Shown here: positions 25,737-35,193 of the stretch, piece after piece
How the letters are laid out: each line of letters begins with the position of its first letter
How positions within the stretch are numbered: position 1 is the first letter of the stretch
NCBI RefSeq assembly: GCF_016653255.1
Contig: NZ_NHSD01000294.1
Span: forward strand, 1-37,000
Origin: Rhodobaculum claviforme
Lineage (GTDB): Bacteria > Pseudomonadota > Alphaproteobacteria > Rhodobacterales > Rhodobacteraceae
Length of the DNA stretch: 37,000 nucleotides
Direction: 5' to 3'
Notes under the pieces: model-generated
What the model saw: the letters and a program-made list of their open reading frames with translations, nothing else
Database searches by the model: none
What the model was told of the DNA's origin: nothing
Translations under genes and position numbers: made by a program

Positions 25737-25946
25737 TCAGCGGCGGCACGCCCCGGGGTTGAGCTGGCAGAACGCGACGTTGCCGCCGGCCCCGACGAGG
25801 CCACCGGCCACCGGATCGCCACCGGCGACGGCCGCGACACCGACACCGGCCGCGCCGCCGAACAGGGCCTGTTCGCCGATGTTGTCGCCGCAGCCGGCCA
25901 GAAGAAGGGCCGCCGCCGCGACGCCTGCGAGGGAAAGGATGCGCAT
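25737..25946 (-). CDS. Small glycine-zipper lipoprotein
   Basis: A 69-residue predicted lipoprotein with the lipobox LAGC (Cys19) after MRILSLAGVAAAALL. The mature part is mostly a Gly/Ala-rich stretch (about 24-55, FGGAAGVGVAAVAGGDPVAGG) resembling a glycine zipper, and the C-terminus carries two cysteines (CQLNPGACRR). Such small lipoproteins resemble entericidin or surface-antigen types, but I recognise no exact family. It lies between pccB-linked genes and pccA, with a strong terminator directly downstream, and a large inverted repeat upstream at the end of the preceding gene. The AAAGG site is about 13 bases from the ATG. Confidence 0.78.
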   Translation of the reverse strand: MRILSLAGVAAAALLLAGCGDNIGEQALFGGAAGVGVAAVAGGDPVAGGLVGAGGNVAFCQLNPGACRR

Positions 25947-26029
25947 GTCTCTGATCCGCCTTTCTGTATGGGAACGAGCGTGTTCGTCCACCCATGGCAG
26001 AGGCGGGGGGCGGCTGCAAAACCAACTCC

Positions 26030-26079
26030 GCGTGATCCGCGCGGGTCGGCGGAGGGATGCCGATGCGCGCGGATCACGC
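26030..26079 (-). repeat. 14-bp perfect inverted repeat at the end of the 118-residue gene
   Basis: Arms GCGTGATCCGCGCG (26030-26043) and CGCGCGGATCACGC (26066-26079) are perfect complements around a 22-base loop that itself holds CGGC and GCCG. The arm at 26066-26079 includes the stop codon of the upstream gene. On the minus strand it is followed nine bases later by GGTTTTGC, so it may terminate or protect the transcript end. Confidence 0.75.
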
Positions 26080-26430
26080 CTCGTCCCCGTCGAACAGCTC
26101 GGGAAAGGACTGCGCGGCGGCCTCCAGATCGACGCGCAGAAGCGCGTCGTAGCTGGCGGGATCGAACGGGTCCTCGGCCGCGACGACCTCGCGGTCCAGA
26201 AGCCATCCGAGGCGCCCGGCATCGAGGTTGCCCCGTTCGAACGGCGCATCGCCGAAATGTTCGATCAGCGCCCCAAGGAACGCCGCATCCGCGCGCCGAT
26301 CGGCCGGGCGCCGGTCGGCGTGGCGCGCGCGGGCCACGATCGGGGTGACGCCGCGGGGATTGGCGCGGCGGATGGTGAACTGGAAATCCGTCCCCGGCAG
26401 GCGGCCGGGAAAGCCGCGGTGCTTCAGCAT
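26074..26430 (-). CDS. Hypothetical protein in the pcc cluster
   Basis: A 118-residue soluble, acidic C-terminal, mixed alpha/beta protein without signal peptide. It starts MLKHRGFPGRLPGTDFQFTI (about 1-20), then a charged stretch with ARHADRRPADRRADAAFL and an Asp/Glu-rich tail DLEAAAQSFPELFDGDEA. I do not recognise the family. The frame stays open upstream to 26535, but that part overlaps the DUF6497-like gene; the first in-frame ATG after that gene's stop is 26430. No ribosome site is evident, so translation may be coupled to the gene before it. Its stop lies inside a 14-bp inverted repeat. Position between pccB and pccA is the only functional hint. Confidence 0.6.
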   Translation of the reverse strand: MLKHRGFPGRLPGTDFQFTIRRANPRGVTPIVARARHADRRPADRRADAAFLGALIEHFGDAPFERGNLDAGRLGWLLDREVVAAEDPFDPASYDALLRVDLEAAAQSFPELFDGDEA

Positions 26431-26470
26431 GGCCGGGCCGCGCGGGCGTGCGGGGGGTGGTCGGGGGTCA

Positions 26471-26908
26471 TCAGTATTCTTCCCACAGGCATTCGCCGTC
26501 TTCGGGGCGATAGGCTTCGAAAAATTGCGCGACATCAGGCGTCTGCGCGCCGAACTCCACGGCCTCGGCGGCCAGGGACACGACGATCAGCTCCGCTCCG
26601 GCGGCGTCGGCCCAGGGCAGGCCCAGCGTTTCGCACAGATGGACCATGTCCCACTCCACCAGATCAAATCCGTATTCGCCCGGCGCCGACCCGATCCGGG
26701 GTGCGATGAACCGCAGCCGCAGCCACAGCGCGCCGTCGGCCTGTTCCTCCCAGAACGCCTCCTGCAGGGTGACGGGCTGGCGCGAGGGCACCTCCAGCAG
26801 CCCGTCGGGCAGCCCGCCCTCGGCCTGGGCCACCGCCCGGCCCGCCAACAGGCACACCACCAGCGCGATGGCGGGGACGGTGCGGCGCGGCGGGGCAGAG
26901 GGCTGCAA
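26471..26908 (-). CDS. Secreted DUF6497-like protein next to pccB
   Basis: A 145-residue exported protein: signal peptide with cleavage probably after RAVA (about residue 27), then LPDGLLEVPSRQPVTLQEAFWEE, an RLRFIAPRIG strand pair, DMVHLCETLGLP and a terminal FFEAYRPEDGECLWEEY. From memory this matches a Rhodobacterales family listed as DUF6497, sometimes misnamed acetolactate synthase; nothing here suggests such an enzyme. The two cysteines in HLCET and GECLW could form a disulfide. The start is TTG at 26908: no ATG or GTG gives a signal peptide, and GAGG overlapping the pccB stop sits about seven bases upstream. It follows pccB by nine bases. Confidence 0.72.
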   Translation of the reverse strand: MQPSAPPRRTVPAIALVVCLLAGRAVAQAEGGLPDGLLEVPSRQPVTLQEAFWEEQADGALWLRLRFIAPRIGSAPGEYGFDLVEWDMVHLCETLGLPWADAAGAELIVVSLAAEAVEFGAQTPDVAQFFEAYRPEDGECLWEEY

Positions 26909-26917
26909 CGGTCGGCC

Positions 26918-28450
26918 TCAGAGCGGAATGTTGTCGTGCTTCTTCCACGGGTTCGAGAGTTTCTTGTTGCGCAGGCTCGCGAAGGCCCGGCACACCCGAC
27001 GGCGGGTGGACTGGGGCATGATCACCTCGTCGATGAACCCATGCTCGGCGGCGACGAAGGGGTTGGCGAAGCGGTCCTCGTAGTCGCTGGTGCGCGCCGC
27101 GATCTTGTCCGCGTCGTCCAGCTCCGAGCGGTACAGGATCTCCACCGCGCCCTTGGCCCCCATCACCGCGATCTCCGAGGTGGGCCAGGCATAGTTGAAA
27201 TCGCCCCGCAGATGCTTGGACGCCATCACCACATACGCCCCGCCATAGGCCTTGCGGGTGATGACGGTGACCTTCGGGACCGTCGCCTCGCCATAGGCGA
27301 ACAGGAGCTTCGCGCCGTGCTTGATGATGCCGTCGTATTCCTGCGCGGTGCCGGGCAGGAAGCCGGGCACATCCACCAGCGTCAGGATCGGGATCTCGAA
27401 GGCGTCGCAGAACCGCACGAAGCGGGCGGCCTTGCGGGCGCTGTCGATGTCCAGACAGCCCGCGAGCACCATCGGCTGGTTCGCGACCACACCGACGGTC
27501 GACCCCTCCAGCCTAATGAATCCGGTGATGATGTTGCGCGCAAACCCTTCCTGGATCTCGAAGAAATCGCCCTCGTCGGCGATCTTCAGGATCAGCTCCT
27601 TCATGTCATAGGGCTGGTTGGGGTTGTCGGGCACCAGCGTGTCCAGGCTCGGCTCCACCCGCGCGGGGTCGTCGAAGAACGGGCGCACCGGGGGCTTCTC
27701 GCGGTTCGACGCGGGCAGGAAGTCGATCAGGCGGCGGGTCTCGGCCAGCAGTTCCAGATCATCCTCGAACGCCGCATCGGCCACGGAGGATTTGGTGGTA
27801 TGGGTGTGCGCGCCGCCGAGTTCTTCGGCCGTCACGACTTCGTTGGTGACCGTCTTGACCACGTCGGGGCCGGTCACGAACATGTAGGAGCTGTCGCGCA
27901 CCATGAAGATGAAGTCCGTCATCGCGGGCGAATAGACCGCGCCGCCCGCGCACGGCCCCATGATGAGGGAGATCTGCGGCACCACGCCGGAGCCCAGGAT
28001 GTTGCGCTGGAACACCTCGGCATAGCCCGCAAGGCTCATCACACCCTCCTGGATGCGCGCGCCGCCCGAGTCGTTGATGCCGATGATGGGGGCGCCGTTC
28101 TGGATCGCCATGTCCATGATCTTGCAGATCTTGTTGGCGTGCGTCTCCGACAGCGAGCCGCCGAACACCGTGAAGTCCTGGCTGAACACATAGACCAGTC
28201 GGCCATTCACCGTGCCCCAGCCGGTGACCACCCCGTCGCCCCAGGGGCGGCTGTCGTCCATGCCGAAATCGGTGCAGCGGTGCGCGACGAAGGTGTCGAA
28301 CTCCTCGAACGAGCCGTCGTCCAGCAGAAGCTCCACCCGCTCGCGCGCGGACAGCTTGCCCTTGGCGTGCTGGGCTGCGATGCGGCGTTCGCCGCCGCCC
28401 ATGCGTGCGGCCGCGCGCCGGTCGGCCAGCTCCTGCAGGATGTCGTGCAT
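26918..28450 (-). CDS. pccB: Propionyl-CoA carboxylase beta subunit (carboxyltransferase)
   Basis: Transfers the carboxyl group from biotin on PccA to propionyl-CoA. The 510-residue protein has the two crotonase-like carboxyltransferase halves: the first with [33 protein letters not shown] and [17 protein letters not shown], the second with [35 protein letters not shown] and the C-terminal RSPW-like [11 protein letters not shown] end. Length and motifs are canonical for propionyl-CoA carboxylase. The ATG has GGAGGGGGAA upstream. It heads a minus-strand unit with three small genes and, past a terminator, pccA. Its upstream region carries TTGC/GCAA elements that may bind the PccR-type regulator encoded 1.5 kb away. 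Confidence 0.97.
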   Translation of the reverse strand: MHDILQELADRRAAARMGGGERRIAAQHAKGKLSARERVELLLDDGSFEEFDTFVAHRCTDFGMDDSRPWGDGVVTGWGTVNGRLVYVFSQDFTVFGGSLSETHANKICKIMDMAIQNGAPIIGINDSGGARIQEGVMSLAGYAEVFQRNILGSGVVPQISLIMGPCAGGAVYSPAMTDFIFMVRDSSYMFVTGPDVVKTVTNEVVTAEELGGAHTHTTKSSVADAAFEDDLELLAETRRLIDFLPASNREKPPVRPFFDDPARVEPSLDTLVPDNPNQPYDMKELILKIADEGDFFEIQEGFARNIITGFIRLEGSTVGVVANQPMVLAGCLDIDSARKAARFVRFCDAFEIPILTLVDVPGFLPGTAQEYDGIIKHGAKLLFAYGEATVPKVTVITRKAYGGAYVVMASKHLRGDFNYAWPTSEIAVMGAKGAVEILYRSELDDADKIAARTSDYEDRFANPFVAAEHGFIDEVIMPQSTRRRVCRAFASLRNKKLSNPWKKHDNIPL

Positions 28451-28532
28451 GCGGTTCCCCCTCCCAGGCGGCTGTCATCGGTGTGTCACGGCGCACCCTA
28501 GCGTCCCGCGCGCGGGGGGCAAAGCGGTTTCC

Positions 28533-28587
28533 GGATAATTTGCATATCCTTGCATCGTCCGGCATGGATAATTGCGAAGCCGCAAAG
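28533..28587. promoter_or_regulatory. Candidate PccR operator region before pccB
   Basis: An AT-rich patch 83 bases upstream of pccB holds TTTGCATA (28539-28546), CTTGCATC (28549-28556), ATTGCGAA (28571-28578) and GCAAA (28582-28586), plus the direct repeats GGATAATTTGC (28533-28543) and GGATAATTGC (28566-28575). PccR of Rhodobacter sphaeroides is known to act through TTTGCAAA repeats upstream of pccB; here each copy is degenerate and spacing differs. It could regulate pccB and the divergent exporter gene. Confidence 0.45.
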
Positions 28588-28651
28588 CCACGCTGCGATG
28601 CGGCGCAACTGGGGCGTGGACATTCCCCGCGCGCGGGCCTACCGATTCCGA

Positions 28652-29881
28652 ATGCAAGCCCCTCCGAAGGTTCGGTTTCTGGACCGGACAACCCCGCCGC
28701 ACCTGGTTACGCTGGTCCTCCTGTCGGGGGTGTCGGCGCTGGCGATGAACATCTTCCTGCCGTCGCTGCCGAACATGACGGCGTGGTTCGACACCGATTA
28801 CCGGCTGATGCAGCTGTCGGTGTCGCTGTATCTGCTGGTCAACGCGGTGCTGCAGATCTTCATCGGGCCGATCTCGGACCGGTACGGGCGCCGGCCGGTG
28901 CTGCTCGGTGCGCTGGTGATCTTTTTGCTCGCCACGCTGGGCACGCTGATGGCCACCACGGTGGAGATGTTCCTGCTGTTCCGCATGGGGCAGGCGGTGG
29001 TGGTGGCCGGCATCGTGCTGAGCCGCGCGGTCGTGCGCGACATGGTGGACGAGGCGCGCTCGGCCTCCATGATCGGCTATGTCACCATGGGCATGGCGCT
29101 GGTGCCGATGGTCGGCCCCATGGCCGGCGGCCTGCTGGACGAGGCGTTCGGCTGGCAGGCGTCGTTCCTTCTGCTGCTGGCCTGCGGGGTGGCGATCCTG
29201 GGCCTCGCGTTCTTCGATCTGGGCGAGACCGCGCGCTCGCGCCCCGCCAGCCTGCGCGCGCAGTTCGTCGAATACCCCGAATTGCTGACGGCGCGCCGGT
29301 TCTGGGGCTATTGCGCGGCGGCGGGGTTTGCGTCGGGGGCGTTCTTTGCGTTCCTGGGCGGCGCGCCGTATGTCGGCACGCAGGTCTATGGGCTGTCGCC
29401 CTCGGGGCTGGGGCTGTATTTCGGCGCACCGGCGCTGGGCTATGCGATCGGCAACTTCGTGTCGGGTCGGTTTTCGGTGCGCATGGGGATCAACCGCATG
29501 GTGCTGTGGGGCTGCGTCATCAGCCTGTTCGGGCTGACGATCCTGACCGCGCTGACGCTTTCCGGCCTCGACCGGGCGGAGGTGTTCTTCGGGTTTTTCG
29601 TCTTCGTGGCGCTTGGCAACGGGATGTCGCTGCCCAACGCGACCGCGGGCATGCTGTCGGTGCGCCCGCGTCTGGCGGGCACGGCGGCGGGTCTGGGCGG
29701 TGCGATCACCATCGGGCTGGGGGCTGCGCTGTCGGCGCTGGCGGGTGCGTTGCTGATCGAGGGGCGCGGGGCCTTGCCGCTGGTTCTGATCATGTGGAGC
29801 ACGGCGATCCTCGCGCTCATCTCCATCCGCTATGTCATCGCGCGCGAGCGGCGGCTTTACGGCTTCGGCGGGCAGGGCTAG
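28652..29881 (+). CDS. Bcr/CflA-family multidrug MFS exporter
   Basis: Proton-driven drug efflux protein of the major facilitator superfamily in the inner membrane. The 409-residue product has about twelve hydrophobic helices, starting near LVTLVLLSGVSALAMNIFLP. MFS motif A, GPISDRYGRRP (72-82), lies in the loop after helix 2, and the Bcr-type helix-5 motif region MALVPMVGPMAGGLL is present. I chose ATG 28652 because the upstream frame (from 28550) is polar and Arg-rich; no good ribosome site precedes any candidate start. It diverges from pccB and ends 38 bases before pccR. Substrate unknown. Confidence 0.88.
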   Translation: MQAPPKVRFLDRTTPPHLVTLVLLSGVSALAMNIFLPSLPNMTAWFDTDYRLMQLSVSLYLLVNAVLQIFIGPISDRYGRRPVLLGALVIFLLATLGTLMATTVEMFLLFRMGQAVVVAGIVLSRAVVRDMVDEARSASMIGYVTMGMALVPMVGPMAGGLLDEAFGWQASFLLLLACGVAILGLAFFDLGETARSRPASLRAQFVEYPELLTARRFWGYCAAAGFASGAFFAFLGGAPYVGTQVYGLSPSGLGLYFGAPALGYAIGNFVSGRFSVRMGINRMVLWGCVISLFGLTILTALTLSGLDRAEVFFGFFVFVALGNGMSLPNATAGMLSVRPRLAGTAAGLGGAITIGLGAALSALAGALLIEGRGALPLVLIMWSTAILALISIRYVIARERRLYGFGGQG

Positions 29882-29883
29882 GG

Positions 29884-29905
29884 TTTGCAAAACCCATCCT
29901 GCAAA
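29884..29905 (+). promoter_or_regulatory. ScfR/PccR-type operator in the pccR leader
   Basis: A perfect TTTGCAAA palindrome (29884-29891) is followed six bases later by CCTGCAAA (29898-29905), 14 bases before the pccR ATG. ScfR-family regulators (RamB, PccR) recognise TTTGCAAA elements, so autoregulation is likely. The published R. sphaeroides pccB arrangement has two copies four bases apart. Confidence 0.65.
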
Positions 29906-29919
29906 CACCGGGAGGCGCC

Positions 29920-31311
29920 ATGGCCACCGCCAAGCTCTATGCCGGCGCCAAGCTGCGCGAGGTGCGCGGGCGCCTCGGCCTGACGCAGAAGACCTTTGCC
30001 GCCAAGCTGGGCGTGTCGCTGCCCTACCTCAACCAGATGGAGAACAACCACCGGCCCGTGTCGGCCACCGTGGTGCTGGCGCTGGCGCAGGAGTTCGGCT
30101 TTGACGTGACCGAGCTGTCCTCGGGCGACGCCGAGCGTCTGGTCAGCGACATGCGCGAGGCGCTGGCCGATCCGGTGCTGGCCGAGGCCGCGCCCCCCAT
30201 GGCCGACCTGCGGCTGGCGGCCTCCAACGCGCCCGCCCTTGCGCGGGCGTTTCTCGATCTGCACCGCGCGTATCGGCAAAGCCACGAGCGGCTGGCGTCG
30301 CTGGACGAGGCGCTGGGGCGCACCGACGGCGCGCTGCGCCCCTCGCCGTGGGAGGAGGTGCGCGATTTCTTCCACTATTGCGACAACTACATCGACGCCG
30401 TGGACCGCGCGGCCGAGGCCTTCGCCGGCGACGGGGATGTGGTCGAGACCGCCCGCGCCGCGCTGTCGGCCGAAGGGGTCACGATCGTCGATGCCGACAC
30501 CGCCAGCCTGCGCCGTTACGATCCCGCCACCCGCCGCCTGACGCTGGCGCAGCATGCAAGCCCGGCCACGCGGCGGTTCCAGCTGCTGCACCAGACCGCG
30601 CTGTTGCTGCGCGCGCCGCTGCTGGAGGCGACGCTGGACCACGCCCGCCTGCAATCGCCCGAGGCCCGCGCCATCGCCCGCGTGGGGCTTGCGAACTATT
30701 TTGCGGGGGCGGCGCTGATGCCCTACGGGCGGTTTCTGGGCGCCGCGCGGGCCTGTCGGCACGACCTGGAGCGGCTATCGGACCTGTTCACCGCCTCGCT
30801 GGAGCAGGTCGCGCACAGGCTGGTCACGCTGCAACGCCCCGGCGCGCGCGGGGTGCCGTTCTTTTTCGTCCGCGTCGATCAGGCCGGCACCATCACCAAG
30901 CGCCATTCGGCCACGCGGCTGCAATTCGCCCGCTTTGGCGGCGCCTGCCCGCTGTGGTGCGTGCATCGCGCCTTCGAGACGCCGGGGCGCTTCCTGCGGC
31001 AACTCGCGGAAACCCCCGACGGTGTGCGCTACCTGTGCCTGGCGCGCGACGTCTCCAAGCCCGGCGGCGGGTTTCACGCGCCGGTGCGCCGCTTTGCATT
31101 GGGGCTGGGCTGCGAGGTCGCGCACGCGGGCGCGCTGGTCTATGCCGATGATCTGGACGTGGGGCGTCCGGCGGCGTTCGAACCCATCGGCATCTCCTGC
31201 CGGATCTGCGAACGCCGCGACTGTCACCAGCGGTCGGTTCCGCCGCTGGAGGGGCGGCTGCGCGTCGATCCCGACCGACGCGACATCCTGCCCTATGACA
31301 TCGGGGTCTGA
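29920..31311 (+). CDS. pccR: Short-chain fatty acyl-CoA regulator (ScfR family), PccR-like
   Basis: Cytosolic transcription factor. The 463-residue protein has an XRE-type helix-turn-helix (about 8-64; LTQKTFAAKLGVSLPYLNQMENNHRPVS), an IrrE/DUF955-like central domain (about 175-300) and a C-terminal ScfR domain with CPLWCVHRAFETPG (343-356) and the cysteine motif CRIC-ERRD-C (Cys427, Cys430, Cys435). The HExxH of the peptidase-like domain is degenerate (HQTAL, 224-228), so it should bind ligand rather than cleave. PccR of Rhodobacter sphaeroides has this architecture and activates pccB in response to propionyl-CoA supply; position near pccB fits. GGAGG lies four bases before the ATG and a TTTGCAAA site overlaps the leader. 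Confidence 0.9.
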   Translation: MATAKLYAGAKLREVRGRLGLTQKTFAAKLGVSLPYLNQMENNHRPVSATVVLALAQEFGFDVTELSSGDAERLVSDMREALADPVLAEAAPPMADLRLAASNAPALARAFLDLHRAYRQSHERLASLDEALGRTDGALRPSPWEEVRDFFHYCDNYIDAVDRAAEAFAGDGDVVETARAALSAEGVTIVDADTASLRRYDPATRRLTLAQHASPATRRFQLLHQTALLLRAPLLEATLDHARLQSPEARAIARVGLANYFAGAALMPYGRFLGAARACRHDLERLSDLFTASLEQVAHRLVTLQRPGARGVPFFFVRVDQAGTITKRHSATRLQFARFGGACPLWCVHRAFETPGRFLRQLAETPDGVRYLCLARDVSKPGGGFHAPVRRFALGLGCEVAHAGALVYADDLDVGRPAAFEPIGISCRICERRDCHQRSVPPLEGRLRVDPDRRDILPYDIGV

Positions 31312-31317
31312 GTGTCC

Positions 31318-32481
<1,164 letters not shown>

Positions 32482-32502
<21 letters not shown>

Positions 32503-33114
32503 GGCACACAAGATATTGCGGATGGGCGCAAAGGAACGGCGATGGTGTGGGGTCACCCCCAGCCTGTGCAAGGCTTTTCTGTGCTCCAGCGTGGGATAGC
32601 CCGCGTTGCGCTCCCACCCGTAGCCCGGATGCGCGGCGGCAAGATCGGCCATGATCGCGTCGCGCCGTACCTTGGCCACGATGGAGGCCGCCGCGATCGA
32701 CAAGGACCGCGCGTCGCCCTTGACCACGGCCAGCGCGGGGCAGGGCAGGGCGGCCGGCAGCCGGTTGCCGTCGACCAGCGCAAGGTCCGGTCGCAGGGCC
32801 TCCAGCGCGCGGCGCATCGCCAGGAACCCGGCCTGGAGGATGTTGAACGCCTCGATTTCGGCCACGGTCGCCAGCGCCCACGCCACCTCGGCGCGATCCT
32901 CCAGCGCGGCGGCGAGCCGTTCGCGCGCACCCCGCCCGAGCGTCTTGGAATCCCGCAGCCCCTCGGGGATGTCGCGCGGGTCGAGGATCACCGCCGCGGC
33001 CACCACGGGCCCGGCCAGCGGGCCGCGCCCGACCTCGTCCACGCCGGCGATGCGGCCGAGGCCCTGGGCCATCGCGGCGGTTTCGCGGGTGAAATCCGGG
33101 ACGGGGTGGGCCAT
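32482..33114 (-). CDS. rnhB: Ribonuclease HII
   Basis: Removes RNA from RNA-DNA hybrids and misincorporated ribonucleotides. The 210-residue protein has the signature [21 protein letters not shown] with Asp26 and Glu27, LVDGN with Asp115, and [19 protein letters not shown] with Asp134, completing the DEDD metal site. [18 protein letters not shown] and [10 protein letters not shown] are the usual C-terminal motifs. The start at 33114 lies four bases after the stop of the GlxA-type gene. It lies just before ccrM, an arrangement common in alphaproteobacteria. Its final codons overlap the AT-rich ccrM control region. Confidence 0.97.
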
Positions 33115-33118
33115 CGCC

Positions 33119-34177
33119 TCAGCCGTCGTGGTCGGCGGGCAGGGCGGCGACATCGGCCCGGGCGCCGTGGGCGCCACGCTCGCGGTAGGGGGTGATGCCG
33201 TAATGCGCCCGGTAGCATTTGGAGAAATGCGACGGGCTGGTGAAGCCGCAGGCGATGGCCACGTTGATGACGCTCATGTCGGTCTGCATCAGCAGGTTGC
33301 GCGCGCGTTGCAGGCGCATCTCCATGTAGTACCGCTTGGGGCTGCGGCCCAGATACCGCCGTGCGAGGCGCTCCAGCTGCCGGGTCGACAGGCCGACGGT
33401 GGCGGCCAGGTCGGCGGGGCTGATCGGCTCCTCGATGTTGGCCTCCATGATGCGCACCACCTGCGCAAGCTTGGGATGGCGCACGCCGATGCGGGTGGGG
33501 ATCGACAGCCGCTGGGTGTCCTGGTCGGTGCGGATGGCGGCATAGATCAGCTGGTCGGCGACGGCCGAGGCCGTGCCCTCGCCATGGTCGCGCGCGATCA
33601 GCGCCAGCATCAGGTCGATGGCCGACGTCCCCCCCGCCGCCGACAGCCGGTTGCCATCCACCACGAACACGGACTTCGTCAGCGTGACGTCCTCGAACTC
33701 CTCGGCGAAGCTGTCGTGGTTTTCCCAGTGGATGGTGGCGCGGCGCCCCTCCAGCAGGCCCGCGCGCGCCAGCGCATGGCTGCCGGTGCACATGCCCCCC
33801 AGGGTGGGGCCATGGCGCGCCACCCGCCGCAGCCAGTTCACCACCGCCCGCGTCGTCGCCGCCTGCACATCCAGCCCGCCGATCGCCAGCACCACGTCGT
33901 CGCGGTCCACCTCCAGCTCGCCCGCCTCCAGCCCGTGGTCGAGGCGGAACTCCGTCCCGGTGGAGGCGCGCGCGACCGTGCCGCCTTCGCCCACCAGCAC
34001 CCAGGCATAGGCGGGCTGGCCCAGCATCCGGTTGGCGATGCGCAGCGCCTCCATCGCGGCCGCCAGCGCCAGCATCGAGAAGCGGTCGAGCAGCAGCAGC
34101 ACGAAGCGGCGGCGCGGCGCGGGGGTGGCGCGCGCCGCGGGGCGGTGGGGCAGGGCCGGAACGGTCTGGGCGGGCAT
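33119..34177 (-). CDS. GlxA-family transcriptional regulator (DJ-1/PfpI plus AraC HTH)
   Basis: A 352-residue regulator. The N-terminal DJ-1/PfpI-like domain (about 24-190) includes [27 protein letters not shown] and the nucleophile-elbow Cys130 in [14 protein letters not shown]; the C-terminal AraC double helix-turn-helix (about 240-335) ends with the family signature [31 protein letters not shown]. The pattern resembles regulators of quaternary-amine or amino-acid catabolism (GbdR, CdhR, ArgR types), but no catabolic operon is adjacent, so the effector is unknown. The ATG at 34177 is preferred; ribosome site weak. The AEC transporter upstream could be a target or merely a neighbour. Confidence 0.9.
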   Translation of the reverse strand: MPAQTVPALPHRPAARATPAPRRRFVLLLLDRFSMLALAAAMEALRIANRMLGQPAYAWVLVGEGGTVARASTGTEFRLDHGLEAGELEVDRDDVVLAIGGLDVQAATTRAVVNWLRRVARHGPTLGGMCTGSHALARAGLLEGRRATIHWENHDSFAEEFEDVTLTKSVFVVDGNRLSAAGGTSAIDLMLALIARDHGEGTASAVADQLIYAAIRTDQDTQRLSIPTRIGVRHPKLAQVVRIMEANIEEPISPADLAATVGLSTRQLERLARRYLGRSPKRYYMEMRLQRARNLLMQTDMSVINVAIACGFTSPSHFSKCYRAHYGITPYRERGAHGARADVAALPADHDG

Positions 34178-34258
34178 CTCGGGGTCTTTCGCGACTGACC
34201 CGAGCCAATCAGGAAAGCCGTTGCGTATCAATAGCCGAAAGCCGCCCGGCGGCGATGG

Positions 34259-35188
34259 TCAGGGCAGCACCTGCAACCACACCCACGCCGTCAGCAGCGA
34301 CGCCGCCGTCGCCAGCAGCACCGCCGAGGCCGCGACCCGCATCGCGCGCCCGTACATGCTGGAAAAGATATAGACGTTCACCCCCGGCGCCATCGCCGCC
34401 GTCAGCACCGCCGAGCGCAGCTGCCCCTCGTCCAGCGCCAGCGCCGTGGCCAGCGTCCACGTCACCGCCGGATGCAGTCCCAGCGAGACCACACAGATCA
34501 TCCCCACCAGCCGCAGGTCCCCGTCGGGCCGGTAGCGGTGCAGCACCCCCCCCAGCCCGAACAGCGCCGCCGGCAGCGCCGCGGCCACCATGAACGCCAG
34601 CGCCTGGTCCACCACCCCGGGGATCGGCACGCGGCCCAGGTTGACGACGAAGCCCAGCGCGATGCCGATCATCAGCCCGTTGCGCGCCATCGACCCCACG
34701 ACCCGCCCCACGGTCGACACCACGCCCCGGCCGCGGTTGCGCACCCCCTCCATCACGGTGATGCCCACCAGATAGCAGAACGGCGCATGCAGCGCGATGA
34801 TGGCAAAGTTCGGCGCCAGCGCGCCCGCGCCATAGGCCCGCTCGGTGATCGGCAGGCCCAGCAGCACCGAGTTGGAGAACAGGCAGCAGAACCCCACCAC
34901 CACCGCGTCCTCCCACGACCGGCCGAACAGCCAGCGCGCCCCCAGAAGCCCCGCCAGGAACCCCGTCACCGCGCCGGCATAGAACGCCGCCAGCAACTCC
35001 AGCCGGAACACCGCGCCCAGGTCCAGCGTCGCAATGGCCGAGAACAGCAGGCACGGGATCGCGAAGTTCTGCGTGAACTGCACCAGCCCGTCCACGCCGC
35101 TGTCGGAAAACAGCCCCAGCCGCACCGCGCCGTAGCCGAAGCCGATGACCAGAAACACCGGCAGGATCACCTCCAGCAGCGCCTGCAC
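34259..35188 (-). CDS. AEC-family (auxin efflux carrier-like) transporter
   Basis: A 309-residue inner-membrane protein with about ten hydrophobic helices in two halves: VILPVFLVIGFGYGAVRLGLF at the N-terminus, VVVGFCCLFSNSVLLGLPI with the conserved N-S-V-x-x-G-L-P pattern of the family, and PGVNVYIFSSMYG in the second half. Bacterial AEC proteins move organic acids such as malonate or malate; the substrate cannot be read here. The start is GTG at 35188 with GAGGA nine bases upstream; only five bases separate it from the upstream metallo-hydrolase gene. On the minus strand after the stop, GCCGC-CGG-GCGGC followed by TTT is a weak terminator before the GlxA-type gene. Confidence 0.9.
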   Translation of the reverse strand: MQALLEVILPVFLVIGFGYGAVRLGLFSDSGVDGLVQFTQNFAIPCLLFSAIATLDLGAVFRLELLAAFYAGAVTGFLAGLLGARWLFGRSWEDAVVVGFCCLFSNSVLLGLPITERAYGAGALAPNFAIIALHAPFCYLVGITVMEGVRNRGRGVVSTVGRVVGSMARNGLMIGIALGFVVNLGRVPIPGVVDQALAFMVAAALPAALFGLGGVLHRYRPDGDLRLVGMICVVSLGLHPAVTWTLATALALDEGQLRSAVLTAAMAPGVNVYIFSSMYGRAMRVAASAVLLATAASLLTAWVWLQVLP

Positions 35189-35193
35189 GGGGT

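Noticed and set aside
23337-26348. 1003-codon plus-strand open frame opposite pccA and the small pcc-linked genes
   Set aside because: Antisense shadow of pccA; no recognizable domain and no start signal.
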